DNA of 22,741 nucleotides from an uncultured Eubacteriales bacterium (lineage in GTDB: Bacteria; Bacillota; Clostridia; Christensenellales; CAG-314). Location: the NCBI GenBank assembly GCA_900546875.1, contig URET01000018.1:1-22741 (forward strand), in the 5' to 3' direction. Positions 15,791-22,741 of this stretch are shown one piece after another; the stretch's first letter is position 1; every line of letters begins with the position of its first letter. Below the pieces are notes generated by a model. That model was not told the origin of the DNA and did not search any database. It was given only the letters and a program-made list of their open reading frames with translations. Position numbers and translations under genes: made by a program.

Positions 15791-16143
15791 GGATTTTATA
15801 CCTGTTTTTCAATAAATAAATAAAAAAATATTTTTTCGCGTTTGACAGCTTTTTCCCGTATTTTTGCCCATACGGTAGAAATACCCTTCCCGCGACAAAA
15901 AATCAAGCGACAGAATATCAGAAGATACTAACCTCATAAAAAATATATTCAGGCTGCAAAGCGTGAACGACGTCTTATCTGAGTATACAGCGTTTTTCCG
16001 GCAGATGATCTGTCTGAGAGACCTGCTTCAGACCGTGCGGCAGGCAAAATCCGTTTGCCGATAAGGCGGATAATTATCAGGTATTCCGAAGCGTTTTTTA
16101 CGATAAGAAGGAAGTCGCCGTGTTTTGTACTCGTAAACTGTAA
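15791..16143. other. Intergenic region between rpoB and hpf
   Basis: This 353-bp stretch has no ORF I can support. It holds an AT-rich tract near 15800-15840, a ccgta/tacgg inverted repeat (about 15857-15876) and a cctgc/gcagg pair near 16022-16044. It also holds a segment at 16039-16068 resembling the VWA leader hairpin. Upstream of rpoB one would normally expect rplL, which is absent. Confidence 0.6.
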
Positions 16144-16163
16144 GGGGCGGCAAAAGCCGCCCC
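16144..16163 (-). terminator. Hairpin after hpf
   Basis: A perfect 8-bp GC stem (ggggcggc / gccgcccc) with an AAAA loop (UUUU in the transcript), 7 bp after the hpf stop. The transcript continues UUACAGUUU, a poor U-tract. It is probably the terminator separating hpf from rpoB. Confidence 0.65.
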
Positions 16164-16170
16164 GTAAAAA

Positions 16171-16710
16171 TCATTCGATATAAGGCTGAAGCAGGCCGAC
16201 TGTTCCGTCGTGTCTTTTATAAACTGCTTCCACCTGGTTTGTTGCTACGTTGACAAAAAGGTAAAAGCTATGCCCGATAAGCTCGAGGTTCTCCACCGCT
16301 TCCTTGACTTCTATCGCCTCTATCGGGAACTTCTTGACCTTTACGATCTCGATATTTTCCTCTTTGGGAGGTTCGGTCTCGGAGAAAAGAAGATTCGTGC
16401 CGATATCAACGGGCTGTTTGCGTTTGGAATAGATTTTGGTGCGGTGTTTGAGAATCTGTCTTTCGATCTTCGGAAGAATGGCGTCGATATTATAATACAT
16501 GGTTTCGCCTTCTTCTTCCGCTCTTATGGTAGTTCCCCAATAACTTACCGAAATTTCCATTTTCGCGGTCTTGTTGTGCTGTGAAAGCACTACTTTTACA
16601 GAAGCCTCGTCATCCGGAAAATATTTATCCAATTTCCCGATCTTTTTGTTGAGAACGTTTTCCAGACTGTCAGTCATACGATAGTTTTTGCAAACAATCT
16701 CAATTTTCAT
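16171..16710 (-). CDS. hpf: Ribosome hibernation promoting factor, long form
   Basis: Long HPF binds the 30S decoding region in stationary phase and joins two ribosomes into 100S dimers. At 179 residues it is the normal long-form length. The N-terminal domain (about 1-100) has the family pattern, starting MKIEIVCKNYRMTDSLENVLNKKI, with KLDKYFPDD. A linker follows, and then the C-terminal dimerisation domain (about 127-179, with AVENLELIGHSFYLFVN and VEAVYKRHDGTVGLLQP). The ATG has AAGGAGG at 16718-16724. It lies 128 bp after the coiled-coil gene with no clear terminator between, so the two may share a transcript. In many Bacillota hpf lies near secA; here it sits upstream of rpoB. Confidence 0.96.
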   Translation of the reverse strand: MKIEIVCKNYRMTDSLENVLNKKIGKLDKYFPDDEASVKVVLSQHNKTAKMEISVSYWGTTIRAEEEGETMYYNIDAILPKIERQILKHRTKIYSKRKQPVDIGTNLLFSETEPPKEENIEIVKVKKFPIEAIEVKEAVENLELIGHSFYLFVNVATNQVEAVYKRHDGTVGLLQPYIE

Positions 16711-16726
16711 AATATATCCTCCTTCG

Positions 16727-16780
16727 CCGGGCGCGCCCGGTTAGTTGCCAGTAAAGATGTCGGTAATCTGTCACCTCCTT
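16727..16780 (-). promoter_or_regulatory. hpf leader: perfect palindrome between two Shine-Dalgarno sites
   Basis: A 14-bp perfect palindrome, CCGGGCGCGCCCGG (16727-16740), stands 2 bp before the hpf Shine-Dalgarno sequence. A second complete AAGGAGG occurs upstream at 16774-16780. Six nt after that first site, ATT opens an 8-codon frame (ITDIFTGN, stop) that ends exactly at the palindrome. The hairpin could control access to the hpf site; translation of the tiny frame is speculative. Confidence 0.4.
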
Positions 16781-16838
16781 ATTACTATATCTTGCGATGA
16801 TTAACTTATTCTGAATTTTTACATTATTGCACGTTGAT

Positions 16839-19800
16839 TCAGGAAGGTAAAATTTCCTTTTCCGGCAACAGATCTGCGTTGTTTTCGTCCGATTGCTCCG
16901 CCTCCTGATCTTCCGGTCCCGGTGCGGGCTGCTGTGCATCAGAGTCCGACTCTGAAGTCTCCGGTCCCGGTGCAAGCTGCTGTGTTCCGGTTTCCGGATC
17001 TGAGGTCACTGTTTCCGGATCCAAGGTCACTTCGTCGGTTTCATTCTGATCGGTTTCGTTTTCGGGCTCGTCCGATCCGGCGGTTTTTTCTCTTTCGGAA
17101 AATTCAGTTTTGAAGGCATGCGGGGCTTTGAGTATTTCATAGGCCTTTTCCATTCTTTCTTTATCTTCAACGGCTGCTCCGTCCACCAGGAGCCAGTCGG
17201 CTTTTATGCCTTCGGTTTCGGGGAGGGCGCGGGCGAGGGAGAGATAAGTCATAAGCTTATCGTCTGATGAAAGGGTGTCCCACGGCAATTCTTCTCCGGC
17301 TTTCATGACCTTAAAGCCTTCGGAAATCTGCAATGAATACTCATCCCCCATAAGTGAAGAGAAAATCTCTCCGGCATGCTTTTCATATTCGGCAAGATAG
17401 TCGCTTGCCGCCGTATTGCTCACGAACCGGCGTTCGGGAACGGCCTCGACTGCCGCCATGGCAGCTTCCAGTTCGGCTTTGGAAGCTTTATAAGCCTCGT
17501 AGTCGGCTTTCTTTGCCTCGTATTTTTCGTTGAGCTTCTTTATTTCTTCCTGATTTGCAATCAGGGCGTTTTCGGTTTCGGCAGAAGACGCCGTGAGCTG
17601 AGCGTAGCGTTCGTCGGCTTTTTCGGTTTCAGGGTCCTTTTCGTCGAGTTCTTTGAGAAGCTGTTCTTTTTTCTCGGAAATCTCGTTCTCTTCTTTTCCG
17701 ATAAGCTCTTCCTCTTCCTGCGGCACAAGCTTCGACTCGAGTTCTTCGGGAGCTGTCTTAAGTTCACCGGAAATTTCGTTTACACGATTTTCGTTGTTTT
17801 CTTTTTCTTTTCTGAGATTTTTGATTTTATCGTCCGCCTGTTTTCTGCGCATGGCAGCGTCGCTCATGAGCACGGGAATAGCCGAAGGATCGTCGACATA
17901 AGGTTTTATTTCCTCCGAAGGCTCATTTTCCTCCGAATGAGCTGTCTTTTCTATCTCTCCGTTCAGGCGCGCTATTTCAGAATTCACCTGCTCATACTCT
18001 TCTTCGCACCTTGCGAGTTCTTCTTCTTTTTCAAAAGGCTTTTCGTCGGGCTGAACGGAAGGTTCTTCGGATGATTTTTCTTGGGCGGCCTGTCCGAGAG
18101 AATTTATTTGCTCATCGCATGCGGCAATTTTTTCATCCAGATGTTTATCCTTTGCGTGGAGCTCCTCATAAACATTCCTTTTCTCGTTGATAAAGGCTTC
18201 GCCCTTCCCTTTCTTCAGTGCTTCGACATATTCTCCGCATACGCCGTCGTAATCGTAAGAAGGAGCCCTGTATATTTCGGGTATAACCACATCCCGGTTC
18301 CCTTCCGGACCGGACGCGCTCCTTTTTTCTATCTCTTCGAGGAGGTTATCGGTCTTTGCCGACAGCTCGTCTATCCGCACTGCATAATCGGAAGCTTCTT
18401 TTTCGGCCTCGGCAAGACGCGCTTCCTGTTCTTTTTTCTTTTTGTAATAACCGAACGGTGTATATCCTCTTCCAAAATACTTCTTTGTGGAAAAAAGACT
18501 GTTTTTGGGATCTATATCGAAATTTATCTCGAATATTTCCGCTTCTACCGCCGCTTTGTCTTTTTCGAGAGTATTCCTTTCGGAGCGGTATCCTTCTGCT
18601 TCCTCTCTGAGAAATGCAAGCTCCTTTTCGAAATTCTCACGATCGGCGATCTGAGCGTCACGCTGCTTTTCTGCTTCTTCTGCTCTTCTCAGACTTTCTG
18701 CTTCTTTTTCGCGTTCCTCGTCGAATTTTTTCTGCGTAAGGCCCGAACTTTCAAGCTCTCTGAGTTCCTTCTCCGCATTTTTCAGTCTTTCGGAAAGAGC
18801 TTCCTTCTCACTGAGCAGATCCTCCTTTTCTTTGTTTAACTGTTTTTCCTTTTCTTCATCAAGAGTTCTCTGTTCCGCGACCTTCTGCTCTTCTTCGGAC
18901 TGCTGCGTATTTTGTTCTTTTTCTAGGGCTCTTTCCTTCTCCCACTCTTCTTTTTCACGCTTCAGGTCCTCTTTTTTCTCCTCAAGAGACTTTTTGTTAT
19001 CTTCAAGCTCACGCACACGCTCTTCAAGCTGTTCTTTCCTTTCGCGAGCTTTTTTATCTTCATTGAGTTTGTCGGCAAAAGCCTGAGCGGTCACCAATAA
19101 TGCCGTGGTCTTTTCTTCGTTGCGTTTTTCTTCTTCGGCCTCGGCGATTTCCCTTTCGATCTCTTCGTTGCGCTCCCTTAACTTCAATGCTTCACGAATT
19201 TTTTCATTATCGGCAAGCTTGTCCTTTCTTTCGTCAAGCTCTTTCTGCCTAATATCCAGCTTCTCAAGCTCCGCATTTATCTCCTTGCTCCTGTCATTGC
19301 GGCGGATAAGCTCGGCAAGCTCCTCGGATTCGGCCTTCATGTCGGAAAGCGAACGCAAAAGAACTTCGTTTTGCTCTTTGGCGCTATCCAATTCGGATGA
19401 AATAGCATCCACTTCGGACTTTTTCACTTTTTTTGCCGCCGTCTGAGCCTTGAGAGTCTCCACAAGGGCAACGTTGAAAAGAAGGGCGCTTTCTTCCCTC
19501 GCTTTTCTTATGACACCGAAAACGCCTGCATCCGGATCAGCGGCAAAATTCCTGAATGCTTCTTCGGTCAGGAGGCACCTTTCCAGCACAGAATCGAAAT
19601 TTCCGCCGGTTTCATCGTCGAGATAGGCGCGCATGGATTCGCTGTCAAAGGCAAAAAGAAGCAGCTTGCCTTTCACTTCTCCCGCAAGATAGCTGCTGCT
19701 CTTTCCGGCGGATATTTTCCTGCCCGCACAATAATTTTTGCCCTTAAGCTCAAAATAAACTTCAATATTTCCTGACCATTTCGGCGGTGTGTTATAAAAA

Positions 19801-19922
19801 ACCTGAGCAATGCAATTTACCAATAAGGAAGACTTATCATAGTCATAAGCTTTTTCTTTCTTTCCGAACTCGTAAACGGCAGTCCCGGGCGCGGAATTGC
19901 AAATAACTTTCAATAAATTCAT
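16839..19922 (-). CDS. Large coiled-coil protein resembling a degenerate SMC/Rad50-type ATPase
   Basis: The 1027-residue protein is not recognised as a named family. Residues 1-145 look like the N-terminal lobe of a Rad50/YhaN-type ATPase: strands, then a helix starting DKSSLLVNCIAQVF. The P-loop there reads K24-AYDY-D29-K30-S31, with both glycines of GxxxxGKS replaced. Long Glu/Lys-rich coiled coils (about 160-460 and 500-830) flank a less helical middle (about 463-500, with FGRGYTPFGYYKKKK). No zinc-hook CxxC is seen. Residues about 879-935 echo the C-terminal lobe: LSSDDKLMTYLSLARAL in the signature position and WLLVDGAA (910-917) in the Walker B position, with Gly for the catalytic Glu. 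The tail (from about 945) is acidic and repetitive. No signal peptide or membrane helix is seen. The ATG follows GGAGG. An inactive ATPase or structural role is inference. Confidence 0.85.
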   Translation of the reverse strand: MNLLKVICNSAPGTAVYEFGKKEKAYDYDKSSLLVNCIAQVFYNTPPKWSGNIEVYFELKGKNYCAGRKISAGKSSSYLAGEVKGKLLLFAFDSESMRAYLDDETGGNFDSVLERCLLTEEAFRNFAADPDAGVFGVIRKAREESALLFNVALVETLKAQTAAKKVKKSEVDAISSELDSAKEQNEVLLRSLSDMKAESEELAELIRRNDRSKEINAELEKLDIRQKELDERKDKLADNEKIREALKLRERNEEIEREIAEAEEEKRNEEKTTALLVTAQAFADKLNEDKKARERKEQLEERVRELEDNKKSLEEKKEDLKREKEEWEKERALEKEQNTQQSEEEQKVAEQRTLDEEKEKQLNKEKEDLLSEKEALSERLKNAEKELRELESSGLTQKKFDEEREKEAESLRRAEEAEKQRDAQIADRENFEKELAFLREEAEGYRSERNTLEKDKAAVEAEIFEINFDIDPKNSLFSTKKYFGRGYTPFGYYKKKKEQEARLAEAEKEASDYAVRIDELSAKTDNLLEEIEKRSASGPEGNRDVVIPEIYRAPSYDYDGVCGEYVEALKKGKGEAFINEKRNVYEELHAKDKHLDEKIAACDEQINSLGQAAQEKSSEEPSVQPDEKPFEKEEELARCEEEYEQVNSEIARLNGEIEKTAHSEENEPSEEIKPYVDDPSAIPVLMSDAAMRRKQADDKIKNLRKEKENNENRVNEISGELKTAPEELESKLVPQEEEELIGKEENEISEKKEQLLKELDEKDPETEKADERYAQLTASSAETENALIANQEEIKKLNEKYEAKKADYEAYKASKAELEAAMAAVEAVPERRFVSNTAASDYLAEYEKHAGEIFSSLMGDEYSLQISEGFKVMKAGEELPWDTLSSDDKLMTYLSLARALPETEGIKADWLLVDGAAVEDKERMEKAYEILKAPHAFKTEFSEREKTAGSDEPENETDQNETDEVTLDPETVTSDPETGTQQLAPGPETSESDSDAQQPAPGPEDQEAEQSDENNADLLPEKEILPS
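16912..17031 (-). repeat. Short tandem duplications in the coiled-coil gene tail
   Basis: Two 25-bp copies (16912-16936 and 16960-16984, 23/25 identical, period 48 bp) encode the AQQPAPGPE and TQQLAPGPE phrases. Two 20-bp copies (16991-17010 and 17012-17031, period 21 bp) encode repeated DPET units. Both periods keep the frame, so the acidic tail appears to grow by slippage. Confidence 0.8.
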
Positions 19923-20093
19923 AACACTACCTCCGTTTTTTTTCGGTATAATGAAAACAACGACGGAAAACGCTTTTAAAAAACGGAAAAATATGTTACC
20001 ATTTCACCGGACGGGTATTCTTTTTCCGTGACGAACGCCTGAGACTAAAAGCCGCGGCGTTGATTTATCCGAAGTCAACTTCTCATATAACTA

Positions 20094-20122
20094 AGTATAC
20101 CAAACCCTCTTCGATAAATCAA
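20094..20122 (-). promoter_or_regulatory. Promoter of the coiled-coil gene
   Basis: Minus strand: TTGATT (20117-20122), 17-bp spacer, TATACT (20094-20099). The spacer ends TTTGG, much like the str promoter spacer (TTTTGG). It would give a leader of about 165 nt before the ATG at 19922. No comparable promoter was found for the divergent dnaD-like gene in the same 277-bp gap. Confidence 0.65.
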
Positions 20123-20199
20123 GTGGTTTTTCAAAAAAACTTCGTGTTCATGCCAAAAAAACCTGATCGGGAACAAAAAATCCAGCCTGTCGTACAAAA

Positions 20200-21624
20200 A
20201 TGTCATTCATAAAATTAGATCAGAAAAGTTATAATTCGCTTTATACCCTTATACCGAACGAGTTTATCCGGAAATACGTTCCGGATACAGACCCGCGCTT
20301 CATATCCGTGTACCTTTTCGGCCTCTACCTCGCCGGTGCCGACGAATCCGTCAATACCCCCGACACCATCGCCTCAGCCCTCAATATGACTCCGGACGAT
20401 ATTCTGGCCGCGTTCGCGTTCTGGGAAGAAACCGGACTTTGTCTCGTCACGGAAAACCCTCTTTCGGTCATTTACCGCCCCCTGGAAGAAGGCACGCCCT
20501 ACAAAAAAATAAAACCGACAAAATACCGTTCGTTCAACAAAGCAATGCAGTCGGTGATCACTGACAGAATGATCACTCCCGCCGAATTCAACGAATACTA
20601 CCTGTTCATGGAAGACAACCACTTCGAACCGGAAGCACTCGTAGCCGTGGCAAGATACTGCGTTTCGGTAAAAAACGCCGACGTCGGATACAAATACATC
20701 CTGACAGTAGCCGCCAATATGTGCAAGCTGGGTCTGAGAAACGTCGAAAACGTCACTGCAAGACTTTCTACCCACGACAAATACTCCGATAAACTCAGCG
20801 TGCTCTTCAAAATACTCGGCCTTCGGCGTTCTTTTGAGTATGCCGACAGAGAACTCTGCGAAAAATGGACGGAGGACTACGGCTTCGACTTCAATACCGT
20901 CTGCGCTGTAGCGAAAAACTGCAAGCGCGGAGGAATGGAAAAGCTCGACCGCACCCTTTCCGACTACTTCAGAAACAGACTCCTCTCCCTGAAAGAAATC
21001 GAACTTTTTGAAGCCGACCGGAACAAAAACAGAGAACTGGCTCGCGAAATAAACCGCAGAATGGGAAATTACTATCAGAATGTCGATTTCATCGTCGAAG
21101 ACTATATCACCCGCTGGCTCAATATGGGATTCGACTCCGAAACCCTTATCACTCTGGCAAAGTATGCAGCCACCTGTTCGGTAAGAACGCTCGAAGGACT
21201 TGACAATATCGTGGAAAAGCTTTTCAAAGCTGGCATCACGACGCTCAGCGCCATAAACCGCTATATTTCGGACTCCGCTTCCAAAAATGCGGCAGTCAGA
21301 AAAATACTCGAAAGCATGGGTATAGAACGCCGCGCAAACTCCTCTGACATCAAAAATTATGATATGTGGATAAAAAAAGGTCTGTCCGAGGACGTGATAG
21401 CCTATGCTGCACAAAAATGCGCCGGTTCATATAACCCGCTGTCCGCCTGGAACAAGCTGCTCGGCATGTATGCCGCAAACGGAGCAGATACGGTGGAAAA
21501 AGCCGAAAAGCTCACCTTCGTTCCTCACGGAAAAAAAGACGAAAAATTTGCCGGCTTTGAATCGCATGAGTACACGAGAGAAGAACTTGACGCCATGTTC
21601 GAGGCCCTCGGCGAAACGGACTGA
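20200..21624 (+). CDS. DnaD-like replication initiation protein with four tandem repeats
   Basis: DnaD-type proteins help load the replicative helicase at origins and stalled forks in Bacillota. The 474-residue protein has an N-terminal winged-helix-like part (about 15-100: IPNEFIRKYVP, then TPDTIASALNMTPDDILAAF and FWEETGLCLV). What look like four successive DnaD C-terminal-type helical units follow, near 114-190, 203-268, 286-356 and 367-436. Each has the pattern of an aromatic, W or Y, a G-F/L-(S/D)-x-E/D turn and an A-x-x-(A/C) helix (for example ITRWLNMGFDSETLITLAKYAA and MWIKKGLSEDVIAYAAQKCA). B. subtilis DnaD has one such domain in 232 residues. The ATG at 20200 lacks a visible Shine-Dalgarno sequence, unlike almost every other gene here. 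It is followed after 67 bp by a helicase-loader gene. Confidence 0.85.
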   Translation: MSFIKLDQKSYNSLYTLIPNEFIRKYVPDTDPRFISVYLFGLYLAGADESVNTPDTIASALNMTPDDILAAFAFWEETGLCLVTENPLSVIYRPLEEGTPYKKIKPTKYRSFNKAMQSVITDRMITPAEFNEYYLFMEDNHFEPEALVAVARYCVSVKNADVGYKYILTVAANMCKLGLRNVENVTARLSTHDKYSDKLSVLFKILGLRRSFEYADRELCEKWTEDYGFDFNTVCAVAKNCKRGGMEKLDRTLSDYFRNRLLSLKEIELFEADRNKNRELAREINRRMGNYYQNVDFIVEDYITRWLNMGFDSETLITLAKYAATCSVRTLEGLDNIVEKLFKAGITTLSAINRYISDSASKNAAVRKILESMGIERRANSSDIKNYDMWIKKGLSEDVIAYAAQKCAGSYNPLSAWNKLLGMYAANGADTVEKAEKLTFVPHGKKDEKFAGFESHEYTREELDAMFEALGETD

Positions 21625-21691
21625 AATTCACGTTTCTTTTTTGCCGACGCCGTGAAAAAACCGTCCCGCGCAAACTTTTGAAGGAGAGCAT

Positions 21692-22570
21692 ATGACACTC
21701 GAAGAAGCTTTGAAAATACTTTCAAAACGACGTTATCTTGCAGCCGAGGAAGCACGGTATTATACCGAAATCGCTTTTTCGCTCGAAGGATATGAAAAAA
21801 TCAGGCAGCAAATAACCGCCTGCAACGCCGAAATCGCCCTGGGCAACGCTTCACTGGAAAAATACAGGGAATCCCTGATACTGCAGCGTGACGAAATACT
21901 CAGGAACGCCGGCCTTTCCTACGACATGCTTTTCCCTCGCTACACCTGCAGCTGCTGCAACGACACGGGTTATACCGACGGAAAAAAATGCAGATGTCTC
22001 GAAGCCCTGCTCAACGAAGGTACCGAAGAGCATTTTTCCGACCCCGACATGGATTTCGAGAATTTCCGTCCGGAAAAAGAAGACGTATCCTCTTATCGGA
22101 AATGCCTGTCCTTTGCACTCGGCAAAGGCAAACAAAACCTGCTCCTCACAGGAAAAACCGGAAGCGGAAAAACTCATATGCTTATCTCCATTTATAAAAC
22201 GCTGAAAGAAAGAGGAGAAGAAGTACTATATCTGACCGCGTTTTCCCTCAACAGGAAATTTATTGAAATAACTTTTTCAAACAATGAAGAAAAAAGAAAA
22301 AAATGCTGGGACAATCTGCTCAGCGTACAGTATCTTCTTATTGACGACCTCGGCACGGAACAATCCTATGCAAACGTAACATTGCCGTGTTTATATAACC
22401 TTTACAACGAAAGATCCTTTTCGAAAAACACCGCTACCGCAACAAACCTGAGTTTCAAAGGACTTCTCGATAACTACACCGACCGCATCTACTCCCGTTT
22501 GGTGGATAAAAACAAAACCGAACTCGCAAACTTCAGTTCATACGATCACCGTATCCCGAAACGCAAATAA
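21692..22570 (+). CDS. DnaC/DnaI-like AAA+ helicase loader
   Basis: The 292-residue AAA+ ATPase loads the replicative helicase onto DNA, working with DnaD. An N-terminal helical part is followed by a zinc motif, YTCSCCNDTGYTDGKKCRC (C86/C88/C89...C100-x-C102). The ATPase core has Walker A GKTGSGKT (154-161), Walker B LLIDDLG (215-221), sensor 1 TNLS (251-254) and the arginine-finger region RIYSRL (265-270), ending YDHRIPKRK. The zinc motif plus ATPase core fits the DnaI/DnaC type rather than IstB transposition helpers, and no IstA-like gene is near. The ATG follows AAGGAG. It is the second gene of a rightward pair with the DnaD-like protein and probably shares its transcript. Confidence 0.93.
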   Translation: MTLEEALKILSKRRYLAAEEARYYTEIAFSLEGYEKIRQQITACNAEIALGNASLEKYRESLILQRDEILRNAGLSYDMLFPRYTCSCCNDTGYTDGKKCRCLEALLNEGTEEHFSDPDMDFENFRPEKEDVSSYRKCLSFALGKGKQNLLLTGKTGSGKTHMLISIYKTLKERGEEVLYLTAFSLNRKFIEITFSNNEEKRKKCWDNLLSVQYLLIDDLGTEQSYANVTLPCLYNLYNERSFSKNTATATNLSFKGLLDNYTDRIYSRLVDKNKTELANFSSYDHRIPKRK

Positions 22571-22576
22571 ACAGAT

Positions 22577-22741
22577 AAAGACTTGTCAGAACGGGTTCGG
22601 ACTTCGAAAATCTCTCAAATATCCGGAAAACCCTTCAGACTCGGCAATAATTCCGGCCGGCGCAGCTTGGCGACCAAACCCGAACAAACCTCTGGCGCCC
22701 TAAGACAGACAAAAGACCCGTCAGAACGGGTTCGGGCTTCG
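22577..22741. repeat. Pair of 30-bp direct repeats, each able to form a hairpin
   Basis: Copies at 22577-22606 and 22712-22741 match at 27 of 30 positions, 135 bp apart. Each contains an inverted repeat with a CAGA loop: acccgt/acgggt in the second copy, and acttgt/acgggt in the first, where the two changes leave G-U pairs in RNA. Copy 1 begins 6 bp after the helicase-loader stop codon. No U-tract follows. The second copy runs to the window edge, so a longer array is possible. Confidence 0.7.

Noticed and set aside
19681..19722. SAGKSSS in the coiled-coil protein (residues 71-77) as its Walker A motif
   Set aside because: The spacing to the preceding glycine is off by one and it follows a beta hairpin rather than the first strand. 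The position before the SLLVNCIAQVF helix (residues 24-31) is where the P-loop belongs.
20374..21414. Open frame of 346 codons on the minus strand opposite the dnaD-like gene
   Set aside because: Antisense shadow; the plus-strand frame has clear winged-helix and repeat patterns, while this one has none.
21692..22570. IstB-type transposition helper instead of a helicase loader
   Set aside because: There is no IstA-like transposase or insertion-sequence ends nearby, and the protein has the zinc motif of DnaI/DnaC-type loaders and a DnaD-like partner upstream.
22571..22741. tRNA-like or CRISPR-like sequence, because of the GGTTCGG phrases
   Set aside because: No cloverleaf can be built around them. 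With only two imperfect copies 135 bp apart and no regular spacers, a CRISPR array is not supported.

Overview
The window looks like a chromosomal segment from a Gram-positive, low-to-moderate GC bacterium of the Clostridia (Bacillota). The grounds are: strong AGGAGG-type ribosome binding sites before almost every gene, a long-form HPF, a DnaD-type protein paired with a DnaI/DnaC-type helicase loader, and a VWA protein whose C-terminal domain I associate with gut Clostridia. I cannot place it to family from sequence alone. An uncultured gut lineage is plausible but is inference.

Layout. About 19.8 kb is read leftward. In transcription order this is: a 1027-residue coiled-coil protein (19922-16839), long-form hpf (16710-16171), rpoB (15655-11366), rpoC (11353-7583), a type IV prepilin-like protein (7308-6868), a cytoplasmic-looking VWA protein (6428-5061), then the str operon rpsL-rpsG-fusA-tuf (4614-144), which ends in a hairpin terminator at about 99-126. 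Head to head with the coiled-coil gene, reading rightward, is a replication pair: a DnaD-like protein (20200-21624) and a DnaC/DnaI-like AAA+ helicase loader (21692-22570).

How the parts work together. RpoB and RpoC are the catalytic subunits of RNA polymerase. S12, S7, EF-G and EF-Tu are translation components, and HPF dimerises idle ribosomes. The usual bacterial continuity rplKAJL-rpoBC-rpsLG-fusA-tuf is broken twice here: rpoB is preceded by hpf rather than rplJL, and the pilin and VWA genes sit between rpoC and rpsL. Recognisable promoter and terminator signals show that the rpoBC, pilin and str blocks are separate transcription units.

The most unusual content is: (1) the coiled-coil protein, which has the outline of an SMC/Rad50/YhaN-type ATPase with decayed nucleotide-binding motifs at both ends; (2) RpoB, which carries four copies of a small G-x-V-I-A-x-A-G module where B. 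subtilis has about one; (3) the pilin gene, whose 3' end is duplicated in frame beyond its stop codon; (4) a DnaD-like protein with four apparent tandem C-terminal-type repeats; (5) a near-identical 18-bp element in front of both rpoB and tuf; and (6) S12 with Arg at position 88, the residue associated with streptomycin resistance. I found no tRNA, rRNA, CRISPR array, transposase or phage gene.
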